This document shows, piece by piece, positions 18,401-26,544 of a stretch of DNA of 64,000 nucleotides. The notes under the pieces were generated by a model, which saw only the letters and a program-made list of their open reading frames with translations, was not told the origin of the DNA and ran no database searches. Origin of the DNA: a virus. The stretch is from positions 62,001-126,000 of IMG/VR virus record IMGVR_UViG_3300025890_003667; one strand, 5' to 3'. Made by a program: the position numbers and the translations under genes. The stretch's first letter is position 1. Every line of letters begins with the position of its first letter.

Positions 18401-18647
18401 ATACACCGAAGAGTTTGTTCAACAACATACAAACATACCAAATATATTATATTGTTCTGATGATGAGAAACCCGAACTGAGAAATACATTTAAAAATGTT
18501 GATCAACACGATTTTAACATACAGTTTGCTTTAATGATACTGTCAGATTACCATTTTGGAAACCCACAGAGTTCAATTGATTATGTTTTAACATATATGA
18601 GGAAAAAGAATAAAATGTACCCAGAAGAGTGCTACAGATCCAAATAA
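15423..18647 (+). CDS. Four-domain glycan-modifying enzyme: LicD + FkbM methyltransferase + GT61 + fucosyltransferase-like, 1074 aa
   Basis: Residues 3-22 form a signal anchor, so it is probably a type II Golgi/ER protein. About 105-285 is LicD/fukutin-like (YALYGGTLIGALR, with DND at about 143), a phosphosugar or phosphocholine transferase fold. About 300-500 is an FkbM-type SAM methyltransferase (FIEMGANDGLNS, IDFFSLDIEGAE). About 600-840 resembles glycosyltransferase family 61 (MHGAGNVHIAWVHKGAKFIE). About 848-1074 (LTGSLSGRTGNKLVSILHAL, then a VHGRWLRGE segment) resembles GT11/GT23-type fucosyltransferases. One chain could build and cap a glycan in sequence. The first three domains are clear; the fourth is weaker. 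Confidence 0.82.
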   Translation: MPWLPVMVLIVFGMVSIAYMMQMPKEKPMHNIKRVIRGVDVKHQSVEPVVEVVEPESGSVVDVLEGWNRPFPIPAAELLFEEYGSKKWSGCDPFLKGSIQDGLRKQLKNVIQVFDEINLQYALYGGTLIGALRVNGMNANEVDNDLLVPSEFKLTESIRRFFFGNALHIFKDGIYRICNIGSMVSSKRIWDDQNSQYCLYTDMYPFLPYMHCDPHIESSNNVIHITGYEKVKIADFEATVPNLLQAEQCLTARYGQWRKEYKDNSWRSKVLSKYNVSTMKKQKHIDPALKKQKHGEHGITDKILKMIPNGKTFIEMGANDGLNSNTHYLEQLGWRGLCIEAGPSNFDKLKKNRPGCTNIQAVVSDKESTTIFREFPEGGLYGHSGLKNARSDNSWNSLIKSHPHASYIDHEVRTTTIDKIFGENTMSNIDFFSLDIEGAEMSVLDKYPFKSYPVKVWAIESNKLDRKKLVQFMSNKGYSCFHFNAVNTICEYTETKHTTTHCIEEDIKDTKQTPLCRGYKYSVTHRDWMSKTFEYYNLQGLTVRFDNPTFKSPMNMISEDGGKHDPRMKVEYDYCENVSPFFKKTTIHGNTMPGTTLLIFRKDDHNPFFMLSLLINALWVKQKHNIDVDRVIFLGEGIPQKIDDMFEKSLGKIVFTKDLNNAHFKNAWVLPNEYTGPLMSHLNDKDLSCVSSTVPITVNKLLSLYVRTPQENLITIISRQNYNNRNLQRVMKNEQELAKALPGVVERVQLEHMPMQEQVTQMQRSRLVIAMHGAGNVHIAWVHKGAKFIEIFPKHKHRYGYKHLAKYMGVEYREYRGGRDGPNDSKVLDIDNFMKVNNDWISLQGERNVCLTGSLSGRTGNKLVSILHALPMSGTLTLDSTWSKLYEKWLEPHDKVILYSEKKCTEKISAWDAFYKFKGGVKGKSPHHRHTRPNVELSFKLDTLRQAKEILSTFEGPVATVHGRWLRGECLTRANDLNNFCTSKDIKWTTPCTYTEEFVQQHTNIPNILYCSDDEKPELRNTFKNVDQHDFNIQFALMILSDYHFGNPQSSIDYVLTYMRKKNKMYPEECYRSK

Positions 18648-18723
18648 CAAATAAAGTATTAAATTAGGTAAAAACAAATACGATTACAGACAACATCCTA
18701 TTTACTTTATACACGACTTTAAA

Positions 18724-19125
18724 ATGCGATTTTACTCTCACTGGGTCCATATCATATGGCTGTATAGACTCGTAGACGTGTACTACCCATTTACCTCCAA
18801 AACCTGGAATACTGTCACATTAGTACTTTATGGCATTGTCGGAGGATGTGATTATGCCAATCGTATGTACCCAGTCTGGCATACGCGACTCCATGCAGTG
18901 AACGAAAACCCTAATGTCGCCGACCGTTTCTCACTATCCGAATTTGTTGTGGCTCTTATTGCAAGTGTGGCATCTGCATACTGGTTACTTGACACTCTTC
19001 TCCCACCCTGGGCATGGGGCATTCTTCTAATACAAGCCTGGGTGGGTGATTTCATGCTGAAGAGATTATGGAAGAAACACCTGACGAAACTCACACAGGC
19101 TACGTATCGACATGTGCCGATCTAG
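18724..19125 (+). CDS. Membrane protein, 133 aa
   Basis: About four hydrophobic stretches (roughly residues 8-22, 33-48, 72-92 and 96-112), with Trp-rich interfaces and a basic C-terminus. It starts after TATACACG and TTTAAA. It sits between the two glycan-enzyme genes, and its end overlaps the convergent zinc protein by 26 bp. No family recognised. Confidence 0.6.
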   Translation: MRFYSHWVHIIWLYRLVDVYYPFTSKTWNTVTLVLYGIVGGCDYANRMYPVWHTRLHAVNENPNVADRFSLSEFVVALIASVASAYWLLDTLLPPWAWGILLIQAWVGDFMLKRLWKKHLTKLTQATYRHVPI

Positions 19126-19471
19126 TGGTATATTGGTACTTACACCTATAAAGAATAGGATAATCAAACCCTTTCCATTTATCTATCTCGATCTGGTCTA
19201 CCATCTGTGCAATATCCTGTATGTGAATAGGAAGCAGGTCTTCCCCACAATCACATGGCGTACAACCACGAGGCTCCCCTACATACTCCTCACGTGCCCC
19301 GAGTATCCTGTATGTGGGGTTATAGTTGAGTTCTCTCACCTTTCTACCACAGCAAGAGTACCCTGTATCTACATCATACTCCCCGGGATGATAACAACAT
19401 TCCCATCTTCCCATACTCAATATCTTAGAAGTGTAACGATCACATCGTGGACATGCGAACAGTTTGTCCAT
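19100..19471 (-). CDS. Cys-rich zinc protein with CHORD-like spacing, 123 aa
   Basis: CPRC (8-11), then GRWECCYHPGEYD (about 21-33), YSCC and GCTPCDCGED follow in the order seen in zinc-binding CHORD-type and giant-virus 'HPG' domains. At least ten Cys/His residues could hold two zinc ions. The last 45 residues lack cysteines. Function unknown; zinc domains of this kind often mediate protein contacts. Confidence 0.65.
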   Translation of the reverse strand: MDKLFACPRCDRYTSKILSMGRWECCYHPGEYDVDTGYSCCGRKVRELNYNPTYRILGAREEYVGEPRGCTPCDCGEDLLPIHIQDIAQMVDQIEIDKWKGFDYPILYRCKYQYTTRSAHVDT

Positions 19472-19489
19472 TGGTGAACAGTGAAGGCA

Positions 19490-20698
19490 TTAAATAGACA
19501 ATTGCTGGTATTTGTGGTCCCATTGAACACCATGTTTCTTTGCGTAGAAATAGCGGCATGTGCGACATTCGGTAGACACATTTGTAAAAGCAAAACGATC
19601 AAAGAACGCACTGTTTGGCTCATTTTTCCATGCGAAATAAGAACTGTAAAGTGTCTTGTTCTGCATGCACTCTTTCAGATGTTGTGCTAATGAATCAAAA
19701 GTAAATTGGCTCGCATCGATAATAGAACCTTCAGGTACAAAATCTTGGATGTTTGGAGCGCCTAAATAGACTGGCAGTGTCCCTGCTGCAAGGGCAAGGT
19801 AAACCTTCTCTGTAACATAATCTATCACATTCCCATTTTCAAACGCTGCGTGAAATTTGTATGGTTTCATTATTTCAATCTTGTTATCATGTGACGGTTT
19901 AGCTGTATTATGCAAACAGGAAGACATGGAATCTATTCTAATCCCACGAGACTGGAGTTGACGAACCAATTCTTCTCGCCCATTCTTTGAATGACAATTT
20001 CTAGCAAGGAAAGTCATACCATTTATGTGTCCTTCGGGTTTATTCAGTATATTCTTTTCTCCCTTGTAATGGATCAATTCATAGTAGGGTTTTAAAATAG
20101 GAGAAGACCATCTGTATGTATTCTCAACTTCATAGCCATCCAATTTAATTGGGTAATAGTGTTCTCCTTCCATCTGCATGTAGACACTTGGTGATTGGTT
20201 AGTTGGGACATACCCTCTGCGCTCGTACACATAGGCATCCGCACCATTCATGTCGTGTGTGTACTCACAAGGAGTATCACATGGCTCAGACCGAACAATA
20301 TTCAAGTTAGACCATATTTTGATCTTATCTTCAACTTTCCTCCCGTACCCATACCACTTTCCATCCACAATATCCACTCTATGCAAAGAGTCTTGTGATC
20401 TCCTATCATACTCTTCGGTCGTCATCCCCTCTGATTCGCCAAGTACATCGATATAGTATGTCACAAAGGATTCCCAGCAAGTGGTACGTACATTGACCTT
20501 CTTCAGGTAGTACATATCCATATACAACTCTATATCGGAAGTGGATATGTCACAAGGTTCGCCTTGCAGGTAAGAGATACATTTGCCCATACAAGTTGTG
20601 GTGCCCATACAATGTTCCTCGCTGCAACCGTGGCGTAAATGATACACCTGCTCTAAGGATTGTGCACTAGCCAAAGTAAAAAGTAAAAAGATCCACAT
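19490..20698 (-). CDS. GT10-family alpha-1,3/4-fucosyltransferase with signal peptide, 402 aa
   Basis: The N-terminus (MWIFLLFTLASAQS) is a cleavable signal peptide, so the enzyme works in the secretory pathway. The C-terminal half has the GT10 GDP-fucose-binding signature: KFHAAFEN, DYVTEKVYLALAAGTLPVYLG and a following FVPEGSIID. The N-terminal 190 residues are Cys-rich and not recognised; they may shape acceptor choice. It is likely to fucosylate virion glycoproteins together with the enzyme at 15423. Confidence 0.9.
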   Translation of the reverse strand: MWIFLLFTLASAQSLEQVYHLRHGCSEEHCMGTTTCMGKCISYLQGEPCDISTSDIELYMDMYYLKKVNVRTTCWESFVTYYIDVLGESEGMTTEEYDRRSQDSLHRVDIVDGKWYGYGRKVEDKIKIWSNLNIVRSEPCDTPCEYTHDMNGADAYVYERRGYVPTNQSPSVYMQMEGEHYYPIKLDGYEVENTYRWSSPILKPYYELIHYKGEKNILNKPEGHINGMTFLARNCHSKNGREELVRQLQSRGIRIDSMSSCLHNTAKPSHDNKIEIMKPYKFHAAFENGNVIDYVTEKVYLALAAGTLPVYLGAPNIQDFVPEGSIIDASQFTFDSLAQHLKECMQNKTLYSSYFAWKNEPNSAFFDRFAFTNVSTECRTCRYFYAKKHGVQWDHKYQQLSI

Positions 20699-20726
20699 TT
20701 TAAATATACATGTATGTTAAATAGAC

Positions 20727-21272
20727 CTACAGTCCAACCCATTTACGGTCGAGTATATCTACAGCATGCTGCCACATACAGGCTGTCTTCCCCTCTGCAG
20801 TCATCTCTCTCTCAGACCACGAATCGACATCAATGGCTTTCATACTGATCACCTTGGCACGTGGTACAGACCTGTATATACTGGCAAACTCTTCCTGACA
20901 CTTCACCTGCTTGTCAGTCTTGATACTAATCTTTGCGTTCAACCAGGTCTGTCCACCACATTCGTGAAACACATAATCGTTAAAGATCTTATCATCCACT
21001 AGCAGATTGTGACCAAACACAATATCACTACCTCTATCACAGAATTGACTCATGTGTTTGGACAACTTCTGTACTTTTTCCCTATATTCAGGGTCATCCA
21101 CATATAGTACTCTATCAGCTGCGTCAGAATGTCTAACAGAATGTCTGTATGTGACACCTGTACTCGTATCGGATAGCATCCAAGCCACTGTAAGTATGAC
21201 AAAGACAAACACAAGAATCCAATGCATTGGCTTGAGTTTTTTCACCCTAGGCTGTGAAAATAGATTATGCAT
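20727..21272 (-). CDS. Type II membrane protein with luminal domain, 181 aa
   Basis: The start at 21272 (MHNLFSQPRV) is chosen because TATTTATA ends 17 nt upstream; the longer frame begins before the box. A basic cytosolic stretch precedes one membrane helix (WILVFVFVILTVAWML, about 17-32). The remaining 145 residues are probably luminal or on the virion surface, with four cysteines. No family recognised. It lies next to the fucosyltransferase on the same strand. Confidence 0.6.
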   Translation of the reverse strand: MHNLFSQPRVKKLKPMHWILVFVFVILTVAWMLSDTSTGVTYRHSVRHSDAADRVLYVDDPEYREKVQKLSKHMSQFCDRGSDIVFGHNLLVDDKIFNDYVFHECGGQTWLNAKISIKTDKQVKCQEEFASIYRSVPRAKVISMKAIDVDSWSEREMTAEGKTACMWQHAVDILDRKWVGL

Positions 21273-21289
21273 TCTTGTAATAGACAACG

Positions 21290-21297
21290 TATAAATA
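21290..21297. promoter_or_regulatory. Shared bidirectional TATA box
   Basis: TATAAATA lies in the 43 bp between divergent ATGs at 21272 and 21316, 17-18 nt from each, and reads TATTTATA on the minus strand. Confidence 0.45.
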
Positions 21298-21315
21298 CAA
21301 GACATGTGTATTGAA

Positions 21316-22692
21316 ATGTCTACACTGACACCAAAGCAGGTGGGGGATGAAATGTCCATTTACACATTTCGTCCTGGTAAGCCAGTGCTAGAACGTGAGT
21401 TAGGGGCTAGTAGCAATAAATACTATTGTTTTGACAAGGGACATTTGCGAATAACTTCCTCTAAACCGCCTGAATTTGTACCCGTGCCTGAACAAGTGAT
21501 TTTGCAGTTTTTTGGTACAAAATATTCTATTAACATTAGGAAAATGGAACGAGCTATAGAAGACTACTATAAAGCTTACACAAATTTTAAACGGGGTGAT
21601 AGACGACCGAAAAGACCAACAATTCGGTCTCTTTACCTTGAAACCCCTAGTGAATTTGAATTGGTGTTGAGACCACTTGTTTCTTTTTACTGTACCGAAT
21701 TACGTCAAAACTTCGCCTCTATACTAAATGCTGTGGAAAACAAAAACGACTGGAAAACACGGGTGAATGCACTCGCAGTTCTTGCTGATGCGAAACGCAA
21801 AGATAGATGGAATAAATCTACAACTGGGGGTAATCAAAAGTTTATGTATGTGCGGCTGCACAATTTCAGCAACTTTGAACCTGTTCCTGTGAAGCCCATC
21901 CCTGTCTTTATTGCACCTTATCCTGTAGCACCAGGTGGGTCAGGTGGGTCAGGTGGGTCAGGTGGATCAGGTGGGTCAAGTGGGTCAGGTGGGTCAGGTG
22001 GATCAGGTGGGTCAGGGGGAATGAGCTTGGAAGACAAAGATGTTGACATGTTGGAACGAACAAACATGGGTAGGAGTCGAAAATATAGAAAGGTGCTACT
22101 GTACATGTCTCCATGGAAAGATTGTATAAGAGCCTCGAATCCATTCCAATCAAAAGAATACAAAAGAGCATACATGTTGGCACAACACAGCTTCGAACTC
22201 AGGTATGTTAAATTCAAAAAAGGTATAGAAAAAAGAAGATCAGTCTATAGATACAAGTGGAACTCATACAAGGCATTCAAAGATGACCAAAGAAGCCTTA
22301 AGCCCACGCTTCTGTTTGTCGATAAGCCCGACCCTGTTGAGTTTGACAAGGAGTGGCAGGAGTTCATTTTCGGAATGAAACAGGAAATGAAGAATATCGA
22401 ATTCCAGCCAATCAGGGGAAAGCAGGGGGTAGCCACTGAAACAAAGATTATAAATGAAAGGAAGACCATGCTTGTCCCCATGCCTTCTCTCCAAAAGCCA
22501 GCCCATGTTATAGAGACAAAGGTCATTCTTCATATCCAGCCTAACGAAATGAAACCACCTGCTATGATACCAATAACCGTGTCGAAAGAAGCTGTTGTCC
22601 CTGTTGTACACGAGACTGTGCATGCAAAAGACCCATACTTATTGTTAATAGAACAAGATTTTAAATATTCAAAACGGGTGATGGTGAAATAG
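21316..22692 (+). CDS. Two-part protein joined by a Gly-Ser linker, 458 aa
   Basis: Start at 21316 (MSTLTPKQ) after the shared TATAAATA. Residues 1-203 and 240-458 are basic, mixed-fold regions separated by a run of GGS units (about residues 206-236). The linker is encoded by 9-bp repeats that should vary in number between strains. No known domain on either side. A flexible link of this type suits a protein bridging two virion layers, but that is a guess. Confidence 0.55.
   Translation: MSTLTPKQVGDEMSIYTFRPGKPVLERELGASSNKYYCFDKGHLRITSSKPPEFVPVPEQVILQFFGTKYSINIRKMERAIEDYYKAYTNFKRGDRRPKRPTIRSLYLETPSEFELVLRPLVSFYCTELRQNFASILNAVENKNDWKTRVNALAVLADAKRKDRWNKSTTGGNQKFMYVRLHNFSNFEPVPVKPIPVFIAPYPVAPGGSGGSGGSGGSGGSSGSGGSGGSGGSGGMSLEDKDVDMLERTNMGRSRKYRKVLLYMSPWKDCIRASNPFQSKEYKRAYMLAQHSFELRYVKFKKGIEKRRSVYRYKWNSYKAFKDDQRSLKPTLLFVDKPDPVEFDKEWQEFIFGMKQEMKNIEFQPIRGKQGVATETKIINERKTMLVPMPSLQKPAHVIETKVILHIQPNEMKPPAMIPITVSKEAVVPVVHETVHAKDPYLLLIEQDFKYSKRVMVK
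21933..22019 (+). repeat. Tandem 9-bp repeat (GGTGGGTCA) in a coding region
   Basis: About nine to ten near-identical units of AGGTGGGTC, some with GGATCA or AAGTGG variants, keep the frame and encode GGSGGSGGS. Being multiples of three, expansions and contractions would not break the gene. Confidence 0.85.
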
Positions 22693-22720
22693 ACTATATA
22701 AGAGACCCTACGTATAATTA

Positions 22721-23227
22721 ATGCGTATGTTGGTAGCTTTCCTGGCAGCAGACAGTGATATGCTGGAAACACATGTTCTAAACAGGGCAGCTGCCTGGGT
22801 GGCAGGTGGCACTAATCCAATGATTCATACAGAAATACTTTTTGTGGATCGAGAGACTCCGGAAGGGTTTGTAGGGCGTTCATGTTCTATTCACTATGGT
22901 GGTAAAGTTTTCTTAGAACAAAAGAAGTTTAGTCGCAAGCAATGGCGATTTCGTAGTGTAAGTGCAACGGATACACAGATCCAATCAGCTCTAAAGTTTT
23001 GCCAGGAACATGTTGGTGAACCATTTAACAAACTTGGTTTCTTCATGCAACCGTTTGTTGGATCACGACTCACTAAAAAGTCATGGTTTTGTAGTGAAAT
23101 CGTAGCAGGGGCGTTGAACACTGCAGGTGTACAGGTGGAACCTTCGTTGCACCCCCATGCTTTGTACAAAGCGATATCAGACAATACGACGCCAGACTGT
23201 CCCAGAGTGTTAGATATGAAGTTCTAA
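22721..23227 (+). CDS. Permuted papain-like (NlpC/P60-type) protein, 168 aa
   Basis: Pattern of the circularly permuted papain-like fold: a His in a beta strand (PMIHTEILFVD, H36) precedes the nucleophile region (SWFCSEIVAGAL, the Cys near residue 125) rather than following it. Members hydrolyse amide or thioester bonds or act as acyltransferases. The gene at 50614 has the same layout. TATATAAGAG box upstream. The substrate is unknown; a lipid or ubiquitin-like target is possible. Confidence 0.7.
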   Translation: MRMLVAFLAADSDMLETHVLNRAAAWVAGGTNPMIHTEILFVDRETPEGFVGRSCSIHYGGKVFLEQKKFSRKQWRFRSVSATDTQIQSALKFCQEHVGEPFNKLGFFMQPFVGSRLTKKSWFCSEIVAGALNTAGVQVEPSLHPHALYKAISDNTTPDCPRVLDMKF

Positions 23228-23551
23228 GTAGTTATAAAATGATGCATATGTTAACACACATGACGTTAATACACATGGGATATAAAAATACACCATATAA
23301 GTCAACATCCAATACGAGCGTATACATGTAATCACAACCGCCATCAGCCCCGAACATCCGTAACGCTTTCTATCATATATATCCCAATAAAAACACCACA
23401 ACACCCACCCTAGCCAGTATACCGGGTCTGTGGTATCCTGCATGCATGCTATATCTATTAAACTTAACCATTTGACATGACCACTGATTTTCAATTTCCT
23501 TTTCGCACACAGTCTTGACAGGAAAAGTACTAAAATCTGAAGTGCAAGCAT
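23210..23551 (-). CDS. Membrane protein, 113 aa
   Basis: Starts at 23551 (MLALQILVLFL) after TATAAATA, which is shared with the plus-strand gene at 23609. Roughly three hydrophobic stretches (residues 1-14, 40-58 and 70-105), rich in Tyr, Trp and Cys. Its end overlaps the papain-like gene by 18 bp. No family recognised. Confidence 0.55.
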   Translation of the reverse strand: MLALQILVLFLSRLCAKRKLKISGHVKWLSLIDIACMQDTTDPVYWLGWVLWCFYWDIYDRKRYGCSGLMAVVITCIRSYWMLTYMVYFYIPCVLTSCVLTYASFYNYLELHI

Positions 23552-23568
23552 TTTAGAGAAAAACAAAG

Positions 23569-23576
23569 TATTTATA
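23569..23576 (-). promoter_or_regulatory. TATA box of the 113-aa membrane gene
   Basis: TATAAATA on the minus strand, 17 nt from the ATG at 23551. It abuts and overlaps by one base the GGTGTA box serving the opposite gene, so two promoter classes meet here. Confidence 0.5.
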
Positions 23577-23583
23577 CGGTGTA
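23576..23583 (+). promoter_or_regulatory. GGTGTA-class promoter box
   Basis: ACGGTGTA lies 25 nt before the ATG at 23609, matching the 24-29 nt spacing of the class. Confidence 0.6.
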
Positions 23584-23608
23584 TGTGTGTGTAACTCAAA
23601 CTTGCAAA

Positions 23609-24445
23609 ATGAACTTTGATGAGCAGTTTGAAGAAAAAATTGTGAAACCATCACATGGGTTTACAATTATTCGTAATGCAAAACGGCAGTGTGTTAGATC
23701 AGATACATTCCCAGAAATCATGGAAATGAAGGGGGAGTTCAACAAAACTGTAAAACAGACAGTCGCACAGACACATTTCTTCAATCGTGAAAATAAGAAC
23801 CATGCCTACAAATATGTATCACCCCATGATATTGAGTTTGTGAAAAAACAGATTCAAAAAACACCCATTGCCAATTTCGACATGAACCGAAGCCCAAATG
23901 TTGACAAATACAGAGACTCTATTGAACCTGTTTCAAGAAAGTATGAGGAATCATTTATGTGTGAACCCACAGGTGACCAACGAGCCTGTTGCATGGAAGA
24001 AGCTTGTGAAGGGAAATATATACCACAATCCCCCGAAAAGTTTGTACTCAGGGAATTTCTACTTCCTTCTCAGTCAAAGCTCTACGAAGAAACCAGACGA
24101 TACCCGATACAAAGATCACCCTGCATATTATGCAAAAGGCTGCAAATAGCCAGGCTTGTGGTCTCTGCAAGAGCAGCTGGCACGGGTATGAAAGAGGACT
24201 GTCTGGTCCAAGACTACTACAACTTTGTCAACATACCGGGAGAGTACGACCTTAAAGACTGTCTTCTCTCTAAAAGAACTGTTTGGGAAGGTCTGGTCTC
24301 TCCAGTTGTTCTACATATCCGAAATGCATACAAATTTCAACTCGTTAATGGAAAAAAAACATATACACAGTGGAAGATGCCTTTTTTAACGTCTCTGCCC
24401 GGGTACAGCTCGGGCACTACCCCTTCATCAGCACAGACTTGCTAA
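23609..24445 (+). CDS. Zinc-type protein, N-terminal frame of a split gene (278 aa as read)
   Basis: Start at 23609 (MNFDEQFEEK), 25 nt after an ACGGTGTA box. The frame includes a Cys region (FMCEPTGDQRACCMEEAC) and FVLREFLLPSQ...CILCKR. It runs out at 24445, but the following gene is open in the -1 frame from before 24370, and the protein reads on sensibly if the ribosome or sequence shifts back one base at the A8 run at 24352-24359. The last 28 residues in this frame look like out-of-frame tail. The full product would be about 923 residues. Function not recognised. Confidence 0.6.
   Translation: MNFDEQFEEKIVKPSHGFTIIRNAKRQCVRSDTFPEIMEMKGEFNKTVKQTVAQTHFFNRENKNHAYKYVSPHDIEFVKKQIQKTPIANFDMNRSPNVDKYRDSIEPVSRKYEESFMCEPTGDQRACCMEEACEGKYIPQSPEKFVLREFLLPSQSKLYEETRRYPIQRSPCILCKRLQIARLVVSARAAGTGMKEDCLVQDYYNFVNIPGEYDLKDCLLSKRTVWEGLVSPVVLHIRNAYKFQLVNGKKTYTQWKMPFLTSLPGYSSGTTPSSAQTC
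24352..24359 (+). other. A8 homopolymer, candidate -1 frameshift site
   Basis: In the first frame it is read GGA-AAA-AAA-ACA; slipping one base back on A-AAA-AAA gives AAA-AAC-ATA and enters the downstream frame (KKNIYTVEDAFF). A programmed -1 shift, transcriptional slippage or a one-base homopolymer error would all look like this. Confidence 0.5.
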
Positions 24446-26379
24446 GAAAACATTTTACAGGTCACAGGTATGAATACATTTTCACCAGATCCTTTTCAGA
24501 AATTGCATATATGGTTAACATGGAACCTGCCAAACTATGGGACCCTTCACGAGGGGGTCGGATATACAACGCTATGGGGCACATTCTAGATGTACTCAAC
24601 ATACTATACAAAACCACTTCGGGAGAGATCCAATACCTCATCGGAATAAAACAAGACATGTTCATACCACTGATGTTGTACATGGAAAATAATAGTACAT
24701 CTGATGATCACATGTGTGGAGACAGTGGTGATGGTGCACCTATTGAAAAACTATTACCCACGAAAGCTTTTCACGAAGGTCTGATGCCCAACAATGTATC
24801 AGATCTTATGAAATGTTCATTTTGGTCAGACAATGGTAAAATGGATCCTATCGTGCATTTACTCAGCAAGTCTACCCCACAAAGATGTCAAATAAGAAGC
24901 CTTACTCTGATTATGCTTAACTACTGCAAGTTGCACGATAATGTATACGACTTTGTAACAAATGCTCTCAAATGTTCCATGTTGGGAGCTTACCGGGGAT
25001 GTAGACGACCTGATATACATGTTCGTAAAAAAATCTACAATGTGTTTGCTAACATGACTCGTAAAGACTTTTTAGTCTTTATGCAAAACAGACACCAGCA
25101 GCTTCTCTTCTTTACAATTAAAGAGTATTTGATTTTCGCAGCTAAGCACATACCAGCTCTACACATTGAGCTTCAAGTCAGATACAAGTGGAAAGAGTTT
25201 GAAAAGAGAGTGACTTCTACAATGAACATTGTTAGATCTATGCTGACTACAGATAAACTAATGTCTTTCATTGGTGTGGAGAGATACCTAACGAGCGTAA
25301 CAAGACTTCAACCACACCTGTATAGACCGAGAAAACACTCATTCTGTCGAGTTATTATGCACGAATGTGAACACCACGACGACACAAGTGGCAAAGCATC
25401 TGCACGCTTCAAACACTGGCAGTTAATGTATGATATGCTTATACGTGAACCACTTGCTCCTATGCCTGTAGACTGGCTGCTACTCTTCAATGTACCACAA
25501 GAACATGTTAAAAAACTCAAAGAATTACAACAATCTTACAACGAAACTGGTATACGAGGGAACATCAGGGCATTCATTACATCTATGAAAAGAGAACATT
25601 TTGAAGCCATCAGAGCGCTTGCAAGAGCATACGATAGGAAAATTAATGTCAGAATGTTCACTCTACCAGTTCACATCACTATACGACAAATTAGAGCTTT
25701 AAGGCAAATGCATAATATACCCAATGGTGAACCACTACATCACACAATAGGAAAAACCCTCGTGTGCGTGGAATGCCAACAATTCAAAGGGTTTGTCGCC
25801 AACAGGACACCAACGAAGGTAAACAATATACACGCATATGGTCAGACCAGAGTTATTGTGGACGATGACACTGGAAAACTATACTGTGGCAAGAAGAGTG
25901 ATAAGCTGGACAAAAAAAGAGACATATATGCTTACGCCTGGGAAAAGAATGCAAACAACGGAGATCATGCAGATAGAAAATCTGCAAAAGAAAAAAGAAA
26001 GCATCAATCCAACAAACTATGCAAGCAGAGAGAATTACAGAGGGTTTCTTTAATTGGAAACATGTTGCAGTTCTACGGTACAATGTATGCTATTTGCCCA
26101 ACGTGTGGCAACTTTATGAAATACAATCCTGAGAACATGTACAATGGGTTTTATTGTGGATGCTGCATGGAAAATGGTCATCTATTCAGAGATGTTAAGT
26201 GTGAATGGTGTAAGACAAAACATCACCTGGAGAACATAAAGGTAGTTGGAGAAAAGAAAACAATACACTTGTGCAAGACCTGCCATAAGCCCTGGGTAAG
26301 AAATGCATCGGGTATATTATCAATAGAAACTATACGCAGAGGTTTAAAAGAGAAATGGAAACGATTACAGTCAATTTAA
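24370..26379 (+). CDS. Zinc-type protein, C-terminal frame of a split gene (669 aa as read)
   Basis: This frame has no proper start of its own: the first codon in the open stretch is GTG and the first ATG lies at 24511, with no promoter box. It is therefore most likely the second part of the gene begun at 23609. It has three Cys clusters: KTLVCVECQQF (about 463-473), YAICPTCGNFMKY with YCGCCM (about 576-606), and CEWCKTKHH followed by LCKTCHKPW (near 615-645). These suggest three zinc ribbons. The basic middle fits nucleic-acid binding. It ends 4 nt into the next micropeptide on the other strand. Confidence 0.6.
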   Translation: MEDAFFNVSARVQLGHYPFISTDLLRKHFTGHRYEYIFTRSFSEIAYMVNMEPAKLWDPSRGGRIYNAMGHILDVLNILYKTTSGEIQYLIGIKQDMFIPLMLYMENNSTSDDHMCGDSGDGAPIEKLLPTKAFHEGLMPNNVSDLMKCSFWSDNGKMDPIVHLLSKSTPQRCQIRSLTLIMLNYCKLHDNVYDFVTNALKCSMLGAYRGCRRPDIHVRKKIYNVFANMTRKDFLVFMQNRHQQLLFFTIKEYLIFAAKHIPALHIELQVRYKWKEFEKRVTSTMNIVRSMLTTDKLMSFIGVERYLTSVTRLQPHLYRPRKHSFCRVIMHECEHHDDTSGKASARFKHWQLMYDMLIREPLAPMPVDWLLLFNVPQEHVKKLKELQQSYNETGIRGNIRAFITSMKREHFEAIRALARAYDRKINVRMFTLPVHITIRQIRALRQMHNIPNGEPLHHTIGKTLVCVECQQFKGFVANRTPTKVNNIHAYGQTRVIVDDDTGKLYCGKKSDKLDKKRDIYAYAWEKNANNGDHADRKSAKEKRKHQSNKLCKQRELQRVSLIGNMLQFYGTMYAICPTCGNFMKYNPENMYNGFYCGCCMENGHLFRDVKCEWCKTKHHLENIKVVGEKKTIHLCKTCHKPWVRNASGILSIETIRRGLKEKWKRLQSI

Positions 26380-26486
26380 GTTTTATATTTCAAAAATACT
26401 AATCCCAAAATAACTATTACCGATATTATATCCAACCATGGTATTTCAATAACTTCAAGATCCTCTTCTAAACGAACATGTGACAT
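26376..26486 (-). CDS. Tail-anchored membrane micropeptide, 36 aa
   Basis: An acidic N-terminus (MSHVRLEEDLEVIEIP) then one hydrophobic helix (LDIISVIVILGLVFL) and KYKT at the end, the layout of a tail-anchored protein. A TTTAAATACG/ACATATATAC region lies just upstream. Fills most of the 165 bp between two plus-strand genes. Function unknown. Confidence 0.45.
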   Translation of the reverse strand: MSHVRLEEDLEVIEIPWLDIISVIVILGLVFLKYKT

Positions 26487-26544
26487 TTGTATATATGTAC
26501 GTATTTAAATATTAAGCATATAAATAATCTAAAAGATTCATATA

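Noticed and set aside
21908-22217. Repeated HLTHL and PPDPPD peptides on the minus strand
   Set aside because: They are the antisense readings of the GGS-coding 9-bp repeats and have no promoter.
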